A stretch of DNA of 64,000 nucleotides from Acinetobacter proteolyticus (GCF_000367945.1 NZ_KB849179.1:726446-790445); one strand, 5' to 3'; numbered from the stretch's first letter, positions 46,557-54,805 are shown. The notes: generated from the letters alone by a model not told the origin. Translations and numbers: made by a program.

Positions 46557-47828
46557 CTAAGAAAGTTGCTTTTGTCTTAATCGGGTAATGCCACAAATGC
46601 CAATGAGGGACAGCAGCGAGAGAAAACTAAATAAGAACGCCAAAGGTAGCCATTGGCCTGCATAATGTTGAGCCAACAAAGTGCCAATGATGGGTGTGGT
46701 TCCACTGGTGATTGCCGCAATCATTTGATAGGAAATGGAAATTCCTGAATAACGGACATGTGCAGGAAAAGCTTCCGCCATAAAGCCAGCGACAACGGCA
46801 TATAAAGAAGACAGCGCAATGACTGCAAGCGTAATCCCCAACACGATGTAATAGATATTTTGGGTACTCACCAGCATAAACATTGGATATGGAATGGCGA
46901 TACAGAGGATTGCAGCCCAGAACAGAAAACGATGTGTCCCCACTTTACTGGCATACCAAGCTGCAATTGGCATGGCTAGAAATTCAAATAGGGTGACCCA
47001 AAACAAAGCATCTAAAATCGTGGGGCGGCTGATCCCCATATATTGAGTGACATAGCTAATCATGAAGGTATTGGTGAAAAAGAAACCCGCTGTTCCAATG
47101 GTAATCGCCAGTCCAGCAAAAACCACTTGGGGCCAATAGTTTTTAAGCAACTCTTTTACAGGGTATTTGGCTATTTCTTGTTTGGCTTGCATCTGTTTAA
47201 ATTCAGGGGATTCTTCTACTCCTAGACGGATGGCTAGGCCAATGAGCATAAATACAAAGCTAAGTAAAAAGGGCACACGCCAGCCCCAACTCAGTAAGGC
47301 TTGTTCATCCAAAGACGTAATACCTTTAAATACCAAAAGGCACAGAATCAAACCTGCTGGGCTGCCCATTTGGGCAAAAGAGGCGAAAAAAGTTTTTTTA
47401 TGGGCAGGAGCATGTTCACTGGCCATGAGTACTGCGCCACCCCATTCACCACCGACCGATAAGCCTTGCAAAAAGCGCAGTACAATCAGTAGAACAGGAG
47501 CCCAAATTCCGATATGTGCATAGCTGGGAATCAAGCCAATTCCAGTGGTGGCCAGTCCCATCAGCAGCATGGTAAATAGCAGCATTTTTTTGCGACCTAA
47601 TTTATCGCCTAAATGTCCGAAAATAACGGCAGCAATCGGTCTGGCAATAAAACCGACAGCGAAGGTTGCAAATGCCGCTAATGTCCCTGTTACAGGATCG
47701 GTTTCAGGGAAAAATACCAAGCCGAGAACAAGAGCTGCAGCCGTGGCATAAACATAAAAGTCATAAAACTCGATTGTTGTTCCAACAAAGGCTGCGGCAG
47801 CAGCCCGTTTTGATTGATCTTTTTTCAT
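46557..47828 (-). CDS. MFS transporter, metabolite:H+ symporter type
   Basis: A 423-residue MFS protein with 12 helices. Hallmarks are AFVGTTIEFYDFYVYATAAALVLG at the N-terminus, GHLGDKLGRKKMLL between helices 2 and 3, and RFLQGLSVGGEWGGAVLMASEHAP, the ShiA/ProP-type signature. It lies 52 bases after gbuA and likely imports the guanidino substrate (for example 4-guanidinobutyrate). Substrate inferred from operon only. Confidence 0.82.
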   Translation of the reverse strand: MKKDQSKRAAAAAFVGTTIEFYDFYVYATAAALVLGLVFFPETDPVTGTLAAFATFAVGFIARPIAAVIFGHLGDKLGRKKMLLFTMLLMGLATTGIGLIPSYAHIGIWAPVLLIVLRFLQGLSVGGEWGGAVLMASEHAPAHKKTFFASFAQMGSPAGLILCLLVFKGITSLDEQALLSWGWRVPFLLSFVFMLIGLAIRLGVEESPEFKQMQAKQEIAKYPVKELLKNYWPQVVFAGLAITIGTAGFFFTNTFMISYVTQYMGISRPTILDALFWVTLFEFLAMPIAAWYASKVGTHRFLFWAAILCIAIPYPMFMLVSTQNIYYIVLGITLAVIALSSLYAVVAGFMAEAFPAHVRYSGISISYQMIAAITSGTTPIIGTLLAQHYAGQWLPLAFLFSFLSLLSLIGICGITRLRQKQLS

Positions 47829-47880
47829 TCCATCTCGACCTATTTTTATCCATGTGTTTTTCTTGTTTTATCGTGGGACG

Positions 47881-48843
47881 TTATTTACGTATTTTTACCC
47901 CAGGGAGGACGCATAACATTTCATATAGCAGATTCGCGCCAAGCAATGAGGTATTGCCTGTCGTGTCATAAGGCGGTGAGACTTCAACCAAATCACAGCC
48001 GATCAGATCTAGACCTTGGCAACCGCGCACAATTTCCATGGCTTGAATAGTGGTCAACCCGCCAATCTCTGGTGTTCCTGTACCTGGCGCCCAAGCAGGA
48101 TCAATCCCATCGATATCAAAGGATAAATACACAGGCCCTCCAGCAACTTGTGCTCTTACTTCCTCCATTAAGGGAGCGAGTGATTTATGCCAGCACTCTT
48201 CGGCTTGAACGACCCGAAAGCCTTGTCGCCGACTCCAATTGAAGTCATCTGCACTATAGCCTTGAGCCCGTAAACCAATTTGTACAACGCGCTGACAATC
48301 AAGTAGTCCTTCTTCAGCAGCACGTCGAAAGGTAGTGCCATGTGCAACTTTTTCACCAAACATTTCATCATTGACGTCTGCATGTGCATCGATATGAACC
48401 AAACCAACAGGCCCATGTTTTTTATGGATCGCACGCAGGATTGGAAGGGTCAGCGTGTGATCACCACCAATCGTGAGCGGAATAATCGGATGAGCCAGTA
48501 CGCGATCAAAATGTTCTTCGATAATGCGCACTGCTTCTGTCAAATTAAAGGTGTTGATCGGGACATCACCAATATCAGCCACATTGAGTGAATCAAAGGG
48601 TGCCGCGCCAGTTGCCATGTTATATGGGCGAATCATGACCGATTCGGCACGAATTTGCCGTGGGCCAAAACGCGTGCCTGAACGTAATGATGTGCCAATG
48701 TCTAAAGGAATCCCAATAAAAGCCGCATCCAATTCGGCCAAACCTGCATCATTATCGACAACTGGTAGTCGTAACATTGAGGCAATACCACCAAAACGAG
48801 GCATTTCATTGCCACCAAGTGGTTGATTTAAACGCTTGTTCAT
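47881..48843 (-). CDS. gbuA: Ureohydrolase, probable guanidinobutyrase
   Basis: A 320-residue member of the arginase/agmatinase family. All manganese-ligand motifs are present: GGDHT (about residue 125), HIDAHADVND and SFDIDGIDPAWAPGTGTPEIGG. The N-terminal PLGGNEMPRFGGIASMLRLP and the SGTRFGPRQIRAESVMIRPYN segment resemble Pseudomonas GbuA, which cleaves 4-guanidinobutyrate to GABA and urea. Agmatinase is the alternative. GGAG lies 7 bases before the ATG. It leads an operon with two permeases and is divergent from a LysR gene, the arrangement of gbuA/gbuR. Confidence 0.8.
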   Translation of the reverse strand: MNKRLNQPLGGNEMPRFGGIASMLRLPVVDNDAGLAELDAAFIGIPLDIGTSLRSGTRFGPRQIRAESVMIRPYNMATGAAPFDSLNVADIGDVPINTFNLTEAVRIIEEHFDRVLAHPIIPLTIGGDHTLTLPILRAIHKKHGPVGLVHIDAHADVNDEMFGEKVAHGTTFRRAAEEGLLDCQRVVQIGLRAQGYSADDFNWSRRQGFRVVQAEECWHKSLAPLMEEVRAQVAGGPVYLSFDIDGIDPAWAPGTGTPEIGGLTTIQAMEIVRGCQGLDLIGCDLVEVSPPYDTTGNTSLLGANLLYEMLCVLPGVKIRK

Positions 48844-48907
48844 TTGCTTCTCCTTTTTCTTATTTATTGATCAGCTTGGAACAGGGTTAAATCCTATTTT
48901 TAAAAAA

Positions 48908-48933
48908 CTTAGTTTTGATTTTTCTAAACTAAG
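48908..48933. promoter_or_regulatory. LysR-type operator candidate between gbuA and its regulator
   Basis: CTTAGTTT and its exact complement AAACTAAG are separated by 10 bases in the 146-base divergent intergenic region. This fits the interrupted dyads bound by LysR-type regulators. Confidence 0.55.
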
Positions 48934-48989
48934 ATTTACAAGAATGTTTTAAGATGAAGTGAGTCAGAGGAAAGATTGAGATAAAAACC

Positions 48990-49868
48990 ATGACACATAT
49001 GGATATCAAGTTAGTTCGAATTTTTGTCAGTATTGTGAAGAATCAAGGTTTTGCAAATGCTCAACAAGAGCTCAATCTATCAACTTCGGCCATCAGTACG
49101 TATATGACGCAATTAGAGCATATGGTCGGTTTTAAGTTATGTGAACGTGGACGTGGTGGTTTTTCTCTAACTCAAAAAGGAGAAATGTTTTTTCAGGAAG
49201 CCAAGCGCATACTGAATGAGTTAGAAAATTTTTCCAGACATACTGCTCAGATTAAAGGCGAACTGACGGGCACCATTAAAATAGGGATGTTGGATTCCAT
49301 GGTGACAGATCGAAATATCCCTTTAGATCAAATCATTCAGCAGTTTTCAGAACAAAATCCAAATGTTTATATTAAATTGCAGGTACAGTCTCCCTATGAG
49401 TTGCAGATGGGGATTTTGGAAAATCGTTTTGATGTTGCGATTGGATCTTTTTTTCTGAAAATGAATGGGGTGATGTATCAAGCTTTACACAAAAAACAGC
49501 AGTGGTTATTTTGTAGTGACACGCATCCCTTATATGGGCAGCAAGGTCTAACCTCGGAAATCATTCGACGTGAAAGAATGGTCAGTCGTGGTTATTGGAG
49601 CCATACAGAATTGGCAAAGCAGGGATTTAAACATTCTTTTGCGACGGTCGATTCGATGGAAGCACAATTGGTACTTATTTTATCTGGGCAATACATTGGT
49701 TATTTGCCTGAGCATTTTGCCCAATATTGGGTAGAACAACAGCGCTTAAAAGTACTACTTCCTGCAACATTTGGTTATGCCGCGCCATTTTCGCTTATTT
49801 TTAGGCGAGGTAGAACCAAAGATCCTGTTATTCAGAGTTTCCGTAAGATTATTAAAGGCTTTTTTTGA
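48990..49868 (+). CDS. LysR-family transcriptional regulator
   Basis: A 292-residue regulator. The N-terminal winged helix-turn-helix (VRIFVSIVKNQGFANAQQELNLSTSAISTYMTQLEHMVGFKLCERGRGGFSLTQKG as several segments) is typical of LysR proteins, with a C-terminal periplasmic-binding-like effector domain from about residue 90. It is divergent from gbuA and probably controls it in response to a guanidino compound, as GbuR does in Pseudomonas. ATG at 48990 or 48999. Confidence 0.85.
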   Translation: MTHMDIKLVRIFVSIVKNQGFANAQQELNLSTSAISTYMTQLEHMVGFKLCERGRGGFSLTQKGEMFFQEAKRILNELENFSRHTAQIKGELTGTIKIGMLDSMVTDRNIPLDQIIQQFSEQNPNVYIKLQVQSPYELQMGILENRFDVAIGSFFLKMNGVMYQALHKKQQWLFCSDTHPLYGQQGLTSEIIRRERMVSRGYWSHTELAKQGFKHSFATVDSMEAQLVLILSGQYIGYLPEHFAQYWVEQQRLKVLLPATFGYAAPFSLIFRRGRTKDPVIQSFRKIIKGFF

Positions 49869-49920
49869 TGAGAGCTTCTGAGTTAGGAAATATCGATGTA
49901 TTGTGAGTGCAATGCAAAAA

Positions 49921-49951
49921 GAAAAAGGGCAGATCAAGATCGCCCTTTTTC
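49921..49951. terminator. Bidirectional terminator between the LysR gene and the porin gene
   Basis: AAAAAGGGC (49922-49930) pairs with GCCCTTTTT (49942-49950), with a further GATC pairing in the loop. It has A and T runs on both sides. Confidence 0.85.
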
Positions 49952-49976
49952 TTATAAGATGGGAGGTAACTTCAAA

Positions 49977-51077
49977 TTAGAAGTTATATTCCATACCTAA
50001 ACCGATGGTTGTTTTCTTATCATCTTTCACTAACCAATCACGTTTTTGTTGACCTACAACACCGTAGAAACGTGTTTGTTTGTTGATTTGATAATCAGCA
50101 CCTACACCATAAAGATCTTGTTTACGATCATCACGACCATTCACTTCAGTTGTAGAAGAGATATATTCTGCTTTTAACTTCACTGGAGTAGATGGGATTA
50201 CGTATGCAGCTGTTACGCCATACGCGTCTTCTTGCAAGCCTTTATAAGAAGTGACAACCGCAGGAGTACCACTTGTTACTGCAACAGTATCATCTGTTGG
50301 TTGAGTGGTTTGCCATAATGCACCAAATACTAGGCCATCAACACCAGCAGGCGTTAAGTCTAAAGAACCTGTTACGCGGATTGCATCAGAGTAAATGTTT
50401 CCACCTAATTCGCTGTTATAAGCATTATATTTAGATGCAACACCAAAGTTACCTGCAACTGCAGCAGCTAAACCGAAGTCTTTATTTTCATAAGTAAGAG
50501 AGGTTGAAACACCGTCACCAAAACTGTCACGGCTGCCTTTTTGACCTTTTGCATTATTCGATACAGTAGATGATTCTTCACCTTGTTGGAACATGATGTT
50601 GAATGCTAGGCCACCAAGTAATTTTTTATCAGTTTCAAAACCGATCACGTTCTTTAAACGATCTTCACCAGCCAAAACAGCGGTCATATCCAGTTCGTTG
50701 TGATCGTTGAAAATATCTTGGTTGTTACCCGCAGCAGTTTTAAAGTAAGAGTCATATTGACCAACTTTTAAGGTACCGATACCATCAGATTTAATACCTA
50801 CGTAACGGTTACGGTTACTGAATACATCACCGTCACCATCTGCACTAATTTGCCATTCAATCAAGTAAACTGCAGAAAGGTTGTCAGTCAGTTTTTCTTC
50901 GCCTTTCACACCAATACGAGAAGCGTTAGAGTTTACTTTTGTTACGCTTTCATCTTTAAAGCCATTTTTGTCGATTTGATCTAAAGTCACATTGAGCTTA
51001 CCATACAATGTTGGTGCTGCTTGTGCTGCATTCATGGCTAAAGTTGCTACAGTAGCAGCAAGAAGCAATTTTTTCAT
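49977..51077 (-). CDS. General porin
   Basis: A 366-residue outer-membrane porin of the Gram-negative porin family. The signal peptide is residues 1-20 (ATLAMNAAQA), then APTLYGKLNVTLDQID, the usual first strand. NRNRYVGIKSDGIGTLKVGQYDSYFK is the family signature. The barrel ends in GLGMEYNF with C-terminal Phe. ATG at 51077 has GGAG 8 bases upstream; the in-frame extension to 51239 has no start signal. Solute preference unknown. Confidence 0.88.
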   Translation of the reverse strand: MKKLLLAATVATLAMNAAQAAPTLYGKLNVTLDQIDKNGFKDESVTKVNSNASRIGVKGEEKLTDNLSAVYLIEWQISADGDGDVFSNRNRYVGIKSDGIGTLKVGQYDSYFKTAAGNNQDIFNDHNELDMTAVLAGEDRLKNVIGFETDKKLLGGLAFNIMFQQGEESSTVSNNAKGQKGSRDSFGDGVSTSLTYENKDFGLAAAVAGNFGVASKYNAYNSELGGNIYSDAIRVTGSLDLTPAGVDGLVFGALWQTTQPTDDTVAVTSGTPAVVTSYKGLQEDAYGVTAAYVIPSTPVKLKAEYISSTTEVNGRDDRKQDLYGVGADYQINKQTRFYGVVGQQKRDWLVKDDKKTTIGLGMEYNF

Positions 51078-51288
51078 TGAGATTTCTCCAAAACACTTTT
51101 TGTAAATGGCTGATGCCTTAGTTACTGTTATAAGCTTGCTTGTGTACATAAAGTTACACAGCTCACTGACTTGTATGCAGTATCGGTAAACTTTGTGACA
51201 GAGAAGTGAAAGAAAAATGACAGTTTGATGACGATTCATATTTAGTAATAATTATATTTCTTTTTATTTTTTATATAATTAGAAAATA

Positions 51289-51315
51289 AAAAAACGGAGT
51301 AATAACTCCGTTTTT
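51289..51315. terminator. Terminator downstream of the HIT gene
   Basis: AAAACGGAGT (51291-51300) pairs across AATA with ACTCCGTTTT (51305-51314), flanked by A and T runs. On the minus strand it follows the HIT-family gene. Confidence 0.88.
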
Positions 51316-51329
51316 ATAAAAATCAGAAC

Positions 51330-51743
51330 TTAAAGTGCAGCTTTGATTTTTTCAGCTAACACAGCAATTTTTTCTTGATCACCCATTTTTGCCGCATGAC
51401 GACCAAGTTCATGCACTGAACTCGGGATCAGATGGAAATGCACATGAGGGACGGTTTGTCCCGCCGCTGCACCTGAAAGCTGCATAAGGACGATACCTTT
51501 TGCATCCAATGCTGTTTCCATTGCCTTTGCGATTTTCTGTACGATTTGGATCGTATATGCAGCTGCATCAGCAGGGAGATCCAACAAGGTAACTGCTGGT
51601 GTCTTTGGAATCACTAAAGCATGACCATCTGCTTGGGGCATGATATCCATAAAGGCGAGAACCTGATCATCTTCATAGATTTTGATCGCAGGTAATTCAC
51701 CACGAAGGATTCGTGCAAAAATATTTTGGTCATCGTATGCCAT
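51330..51743 (-). CDS. HIT-family nucleotide hydrolase
   Basis: A 137-residue protein with the histidine-triad active site PHVHFHLIP (HxHxH, about residues 98-106) and the N-terminal [28 protein letters not shown] typical of HinT/Hit proteins. These hydrolyse adenosine or guanosine phosphoramidates and dinucleotides. ATG at 51743 with AAGGAT upstream. Single gene. Confidence 0.9.
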   Translation of the reverse strand: MAYDDQNIFARILRGELPAIKIYEDDQVLAFMDIMPQADGHALVIPKTPAVTLLDLPADAAAYTIQIVQKIAKAMETALDAKGIVLMQLSGAAAGQTVPHVHFHLIPSSVHELGRHAAKMGDQEKIAVLAEKIKAAL

Positions 51744-51837
51744 GATTCATCCTTTAGATAGGCCTATCTCAATAATAGAAGTCACTCTCTGTGATGAGAG
51801 AGTGAAGTGGGGTGTTTGAAACACTATATATGGCTGC

Positions 51838-52107
51838 TTATTTGCAGTTAAGCTCTTTTTGGCGAGCTTTGATTTCATCAAGACGTTGTTGTTCTTTATC
51901 AGAAAACTTTGGCTTAGTGGTATGGCAATTTTCGTTACCAAACTTCGCTTTAGCATCAGCGTCTTTAAAACAGAATCCTTTAGATGCATAGATCAGGTTA
52001 TAATCATCCTGTAACTTTTTACATTCTTGTTCTGGTGTTGCAGCTTGTACACTAAAACCTGTTAGGGTAAGTAAGCCAGCAAAAACCGCAACCATTAACT
52101 TATTCAT
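51838..52107 (-). CDS. Small exported YARHG-domain protein
   Basis: An 89-residue protein with a signal peptide (about residues 1-22, ending VQAA). The mature part carries LIYASKGFCFKDADAKAKFGNENC, the YARHG domain pattern with paired cysteines, and a Lys/Glu-rich C-terminal helix ending in Cys. Three to four cysteines suggest periplasmic disulfides. The function of this domain is unknown. Confidence 0.7.
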   Translation of the reverse strand: MNKLMVAVFAGLLTLTGFSVQAATPEQECKKLQDDYNLIYASKGFCFKDADAKAKFGNENCHTTKPKFSDKEQQRLDEIKARQKELNCK

Positions 52108-52477
52108 GAGGTGTTCCTCTAATCAAAAAAGTATAAATCAATGCTGTATGAAGTAGATTCATATGGCGCTTGATCGCTACGTATATACCAATATAAGGTT
52201 TATTAATGAAATTTCAATGAAACTGTATGGTACGAGTGTAATTTTACTTCATAATTTATCCTTATAATATGGAAAAGCCTTATATATCAAGAACTTTATT
52301 ATAATTTCATATAAAACAATTGATTATAATGATTTTTATTGTGCATTATATGGTTTGTTTGTACGATATTTCTCTCTTTTTAAAGGTTTATTTATCCATT
52401 CATTGCTGCCATATGAGTTTTAACAAATTGAAATTTAAATGCTGTTAGGAGTTTTATTTTGTTCAATTACATAATAA

Positions 52478-52843
52478 ATGAATATGTATGAAACTCGGTC
52501 AAATACATCTAATATGAGCCCATTTGAAGGATCTCAATCTCTTCTAAAAAACAATGAAACATATGCTTTAAATGCATCCGAATACGAACAACAGTAAAAT
52601 TCATTGCAGAAGACCCGAAATCGAGGGGTTATTTTAGATCGAGATTATCAACAAAAAATTACCCAGCAAACTCATATGCCTTTAGAGTAAAAAATAATCA
52701 GCTTAAATTGTCTGTTCCTGATGGAGAATGAGTTCAGTTCGATTAACTACTCATCGAAAGGTGGGATTTTTCAGTTTTATCGCTTAAATTTCTATATGAA
52801 CATTGTTTTATCATTTTGGCTATATTTTATATTCTCGCGCTGA
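52478..52843 (+). pseudogene. Pseudogene with two in-frame TAA stops, unknown family
   Basis: From the ATG at 52478 one frame reads through as protein-like sequence for about 121 codons, broken only by TAA at 52595 and TAA at 52688. Each stop is one base from a Gln or Glu codon that would fit the context (EYEQQ-stop, MPLE-stop). The composition is Gln/Asn/Glu-rich and charged, then a hydrophobic C-terminus (MNIVLSFWLYFIFSR). I do not recognise the family. It sits in a 1.58-kb interval without intact genes. Confidence 0.5.
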
Positions 52844-52956
52844 TAGCCAAGTTCAGCAAGAAGAAATAAGCTTTTGTCGATAAGATGTTGTGATACATTA
52901 TAATGCCTTATTGTGTAGCTGATCTTTAAAATTTAATCAAAATAAGCATAATTTTG

Positions 52957-52985
52957 TTGATTTGCGTCACACTTTTATCTATATT
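52957..52985 (+). promoter_or_regulatory. Sigma-70 promoter candidate for a small RNA
   Basis: TTGATT at 52957-52962, a 17-base spacer and TATATT at 52980-52985. It is followed within 100 bases by a strong terminator and no open reading frame. Confidence 0.5.
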
Positions 52986-52992
52986 TGCCTTG

Positions 52993-53079
52993 TTGTTCGA
53001 TAATAACTAAACAACAATAACCTTCATTCAGCGCAAAAGAATTAAGGGGAAGCCCACTCTGGAGAGAGTGGGCTTTTTA
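52993..53079 (+). ncRNA. Candidate small RNA with two hairpins
   Basis: About 87 bases between the promoter at 52957-52985 and a strong terminator. A 5' hairpin pairs 52990-52997 with 53010-53017 (TTGTTGTT with AACAACAA). The 3' terminator pairs 53051-53060 with 53065-53074 (10-bp GC-rich stem, loop GGAG) and ends in TTTTT. There is no coding potential and no gene upstream for this terminator to serve, apart from the pseudogene 200 bases away. Confidence 0.5.
53051..53079 (+). terminator. Strong intrinsic terminator
   Basis: AGCCCACTCT pairs perfectly with AGAGTGGGCT across a GGAG loop, followed by a run of Ts. Confidence 0.85.
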
Positions 53080-53269
53080 ATTGTATATAACCCTGAATTT
53101 ACTATGCAGCTTAAAGTATGGAAAGTGGAGCTAGATGGGAGAGTCTGTTGCCTCAAATTGAATGATAAAGCAAAATTATTAAGGATTACAAAATAAAAGC
53201 CCATAGTTTTGGCTCTTAGTAAAGACTTCATTGTGACCATGATTCTTTTATCCTACTCAGCTTCAAAGG

Positions 53270-53412
53270 AAACTGTGAGGAGGCGTCCTTCGTTTTTTAG
53301 GCTTCCCAAGGCGTTACCTTTGTGGAAGCAGACCCATTTAAAACTGCTCCAACGGCAGGAACCCTGTGAAGTACGAATTTATCCATCGGAAAGTCCTTGC
53401 TCCCGCAAGAAT
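53270..53412 (+). ncRNA. C4-like phage antisense RNA candidate
   Basis: A GC-richer island in AT-rich DNA with several nested hairpins and no open frame of note. GCTTCC (53301-53306) pairs with GGAAGC (53324-53329) around an inner AAGG/CCTT stem; then CAGG-AAC-CCTG, TCC-ATC-GGA and a final CTTGC-TCCC-GCAAG stem (53396-53409). The order of hairpins and the AACGGCAGGAACCCT and CATCGGAAAGTCCTTGCTCC segments recall the C4 antisense RNA family of P1-like phages, which is also found as chromosomal copies in Acinetobacter. I rely on memory for that resemblance; the downstream phage lysozyme supports it. Confidence 0.5.
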
Positions 53413-53690
53413 AATTTTAGTTAGTATGTTGGCTGAAAGCAATTTAATGAAGATTGATTAGTAGGCTATGAGTAGTGTTGACTAAAGAGACATTGTGATT
53501 ATTCAGAGTATTGTTAGATTCAATACGTTTAAATCGATTGGTTAGAGATGATGTAATGCAAATGTTGAGCGTTAAGGATTGTCAGTGCTTTGATGTATTT
53601 AGCGTTAATATGCGGTTTTCAATCTTTATAAATGATATTGTGGATTTATTTGGTTGGATCGAATGATGTGAAAATGGTAAGTGAGAAATC

Positions 53691-54275
53691 ATGAAGACTA
53701 TCTTGGATTATTTCCGCAAGCTCATTGATGTTAGGCACTCTCAAAAATGGAACCATGCTAAAGATAAGCAAATGAATGTTGCAACTGCTTATGATACCGG
53801 CGATATGTTAGGTGCAGCCTTTGATTTTGAAATGTCTATAAGTGCTCATGGTATCAATCTAATTACAAGCTTTGAGGATTTAAAACTAAACGCTTACGAT
53901 GATGGTACAGGCATATGGACTATTGGCTTTGGTACTACAGTTTATCCAAATAAGGCTAGGGTTAAAAAAGGTGAACGTTGTACTTTAGAACAAGCAAAGT
54001 CTTTTTTCCAATATGATTTAAGGCGCTTCGAGAAAACTGTTAATGAAGCTGTAAGGGTTCCAATTTCACAAAATCAGTTCGATGCTCTAGTTTCATTAGC
54101 ATATAATATCGGCAGCAATGCTTTTAAAAATTCGACACTGCTAAAGTATTTGAATGCACTAGCTTTCCAAGATGCTGCAGATCAGTTTCTGGTATGGAAT
54201 AAAGGTGGTGGCAAAGTTTTAAAAGGATTAATTCATCGTCGCCAAGTTGAAAGATCCTTATTTCTGAAAAAATAG
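53691..54275 (+). CDS. Phage-type lysozyme (GH24 endolysin)
   Basis: A 194-residue muramidase. The catalytic motif is ITSFEDLKLNAYDDGTGIWTIGFG (Glu near residue 63, with Asp and Thr of the E-8aa-D/T layout), as in T4 and P21 lysozymes. NQFDALVSLAYNIGSNAFKNSTLLKYLN and the final GLIHRRQVERSLFL are family marks. There is no signal peptide; the N-terminal 60 residues before the domain are unusual. It cleaves peptidoglycan at host lysis. No holin or other phage genes are near, so it looks like a prophage remnant. It may be intact. Confidence 0.85.
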   Translation: MKTILDYFRKLIDVRHSQKWNHAKDKQMNVATAYDTGDMLGAAFDFEMSISAHGINLITSFEDLKLNAYDDGTGIWTIGFGTTVYPNKARVKKGERCTLEQAKSFFQYDLRRFEKTVNEAVRVPISQNQFDALVSLAYNIGSNAFKNSTLLKYLNALAFQDAADQFLVWNKGGGKVLKGLIHRRQVERSLFLKK

Positions 54276-54281
54276 TATAAA

Positions 54282-54303
54282 AAAGCCCTCAGCTGAGGGC
54301 TTT
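54282..54303. terminator. Bidirectional terminator between lysozyme and sugE genes
   Basis: AAAGCCCTC pairs with GAGGGCTTT around AGCT (54282-54303), with A and T runs outside. It serves convergent genes. Confidence 0.85.
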
Positions 54304-54316
54304 ATAAAATTAAAAA

Positions 54317-54634
54317 TTAGGGTGTAGTCACTTTCATCAATACCACACCGAATACGATGGATGCTGCAGCTAAAAGACGTAAAAATCCCATAGGTTCATG
54401 CAGAAAGAATATCCCGATTAGGAATGCACCAACAGCCCCGATACCTACCCAAATTGTATAAGCAGTGCCTAAAGGCAGTGTTTTCATTGCAACAGCTAAC
54501 AAACCGAAGCTTAAAATCATAAAAACAATAGTAATGATGCTAGGCGTAAGCTTGGTAAAACCGTCGGACATTTTCATAGAATATGCCCATACAATTTCAA
54601 AAATACCAGCTAATAGAAGATAAGCCCAAGCCAT
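54317..54634 (-). CDS. sugE: SMR-family guanidinium exporter (SugE/Gdx)
   Basis: A 105-residue four-helix small multidrug resistance protein. The membrane glutamate is in IFEIVWAYSMKMS (Glu13), and MAWAYLLLAGIFEIVWA with the GTAYTIWVGIGAVGAFLIGI segment follows the SugE/Gdx type rather than EmrE. Gdx proteins exchange protons for guanidinium. The guanidine-II riboswitch directly upstream strongly supports this substrate. The ribosome binding site GAGG lies 7 bases before the ATG, just after the second riboswitch hairpin. Confidence 0.9.
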   Translation of the reverse strand: MAWAYLLLAGIFEIVWAYSMKMSDGFTKLTPSIITIVFMILSFGLLAVAMKTLPLGTAYTIWVGIGAVGAFLIGIFFLHEPMGFLRLLAAASIVFGVVLMKVTTP

Positions 54635-54657
54635 TTCGACACCTCATTTTATTAATA

Positions 54658-54708
54658 TTTAGGTCGTCCTAAAGCTTGAAAATTTGAATATAAAGAGGTC
54701 GTCCTCTT
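54658..54708 (-). promoter_or_regulatory. Guanidine-II (mini-ykkC) riboswitch
   Basis: Read on the minus strand, two small hairpins each have an ACGA loop: AAGAGG-ACGA-CCTCTT (54693-54708) and TTTAGG-ACGA-CCTAAA (54658-54673), with a 19-base linker. Paired hairpins with ACGR loops are the definition of the mini-ykkC/guanidine-II class. The second hairpin ends 23 bases before the sugE start, close to the ribosome binding site, so guanidine should favour translation. A sugE gene is the commonest partner of this class. Confidence 0.9.
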
Positions 54709-54716
54709 CAAGAAAC

Positions 54717-54745
54717 ATCTAAACACTTTAAGCTGATCACTTCAA
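54717..54745 (-). promoter_or_regulatory. Promoter of the riboswitch-sugE transcript
   Basis: On the minus strand TTGAAG (54745-54740), a 17-base spacer and TTAGAT (54722-54717). The start would fall near 54710, immediately before the first riboswitch hairpin. Confidence 0.55.
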
Positions 54746-54775
54746 TTTATTTTTGTTAAATTTTATTCCAATTGG

Positions 54776-54805
54776 TAAAAAGGCATCCCAAATAGATACC
54801 TTTTT
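54776..54805 (-). terminator. Terminator of the BLUF gene
   Basis: A stem of A-rich and T-rich arms (about 54777-54789 with 54796-54806, one internal mismatch) lies 30 bases after the BLUF stop on the minus strand, ending in Ts. Confidence 0.6.

Noticed and set aside
51747..51989. An 80-codon open frame overlapping the YARHG gene in another frame
   Set aside because: The overlapping frame has a signal peptide and a domain; this one does not.
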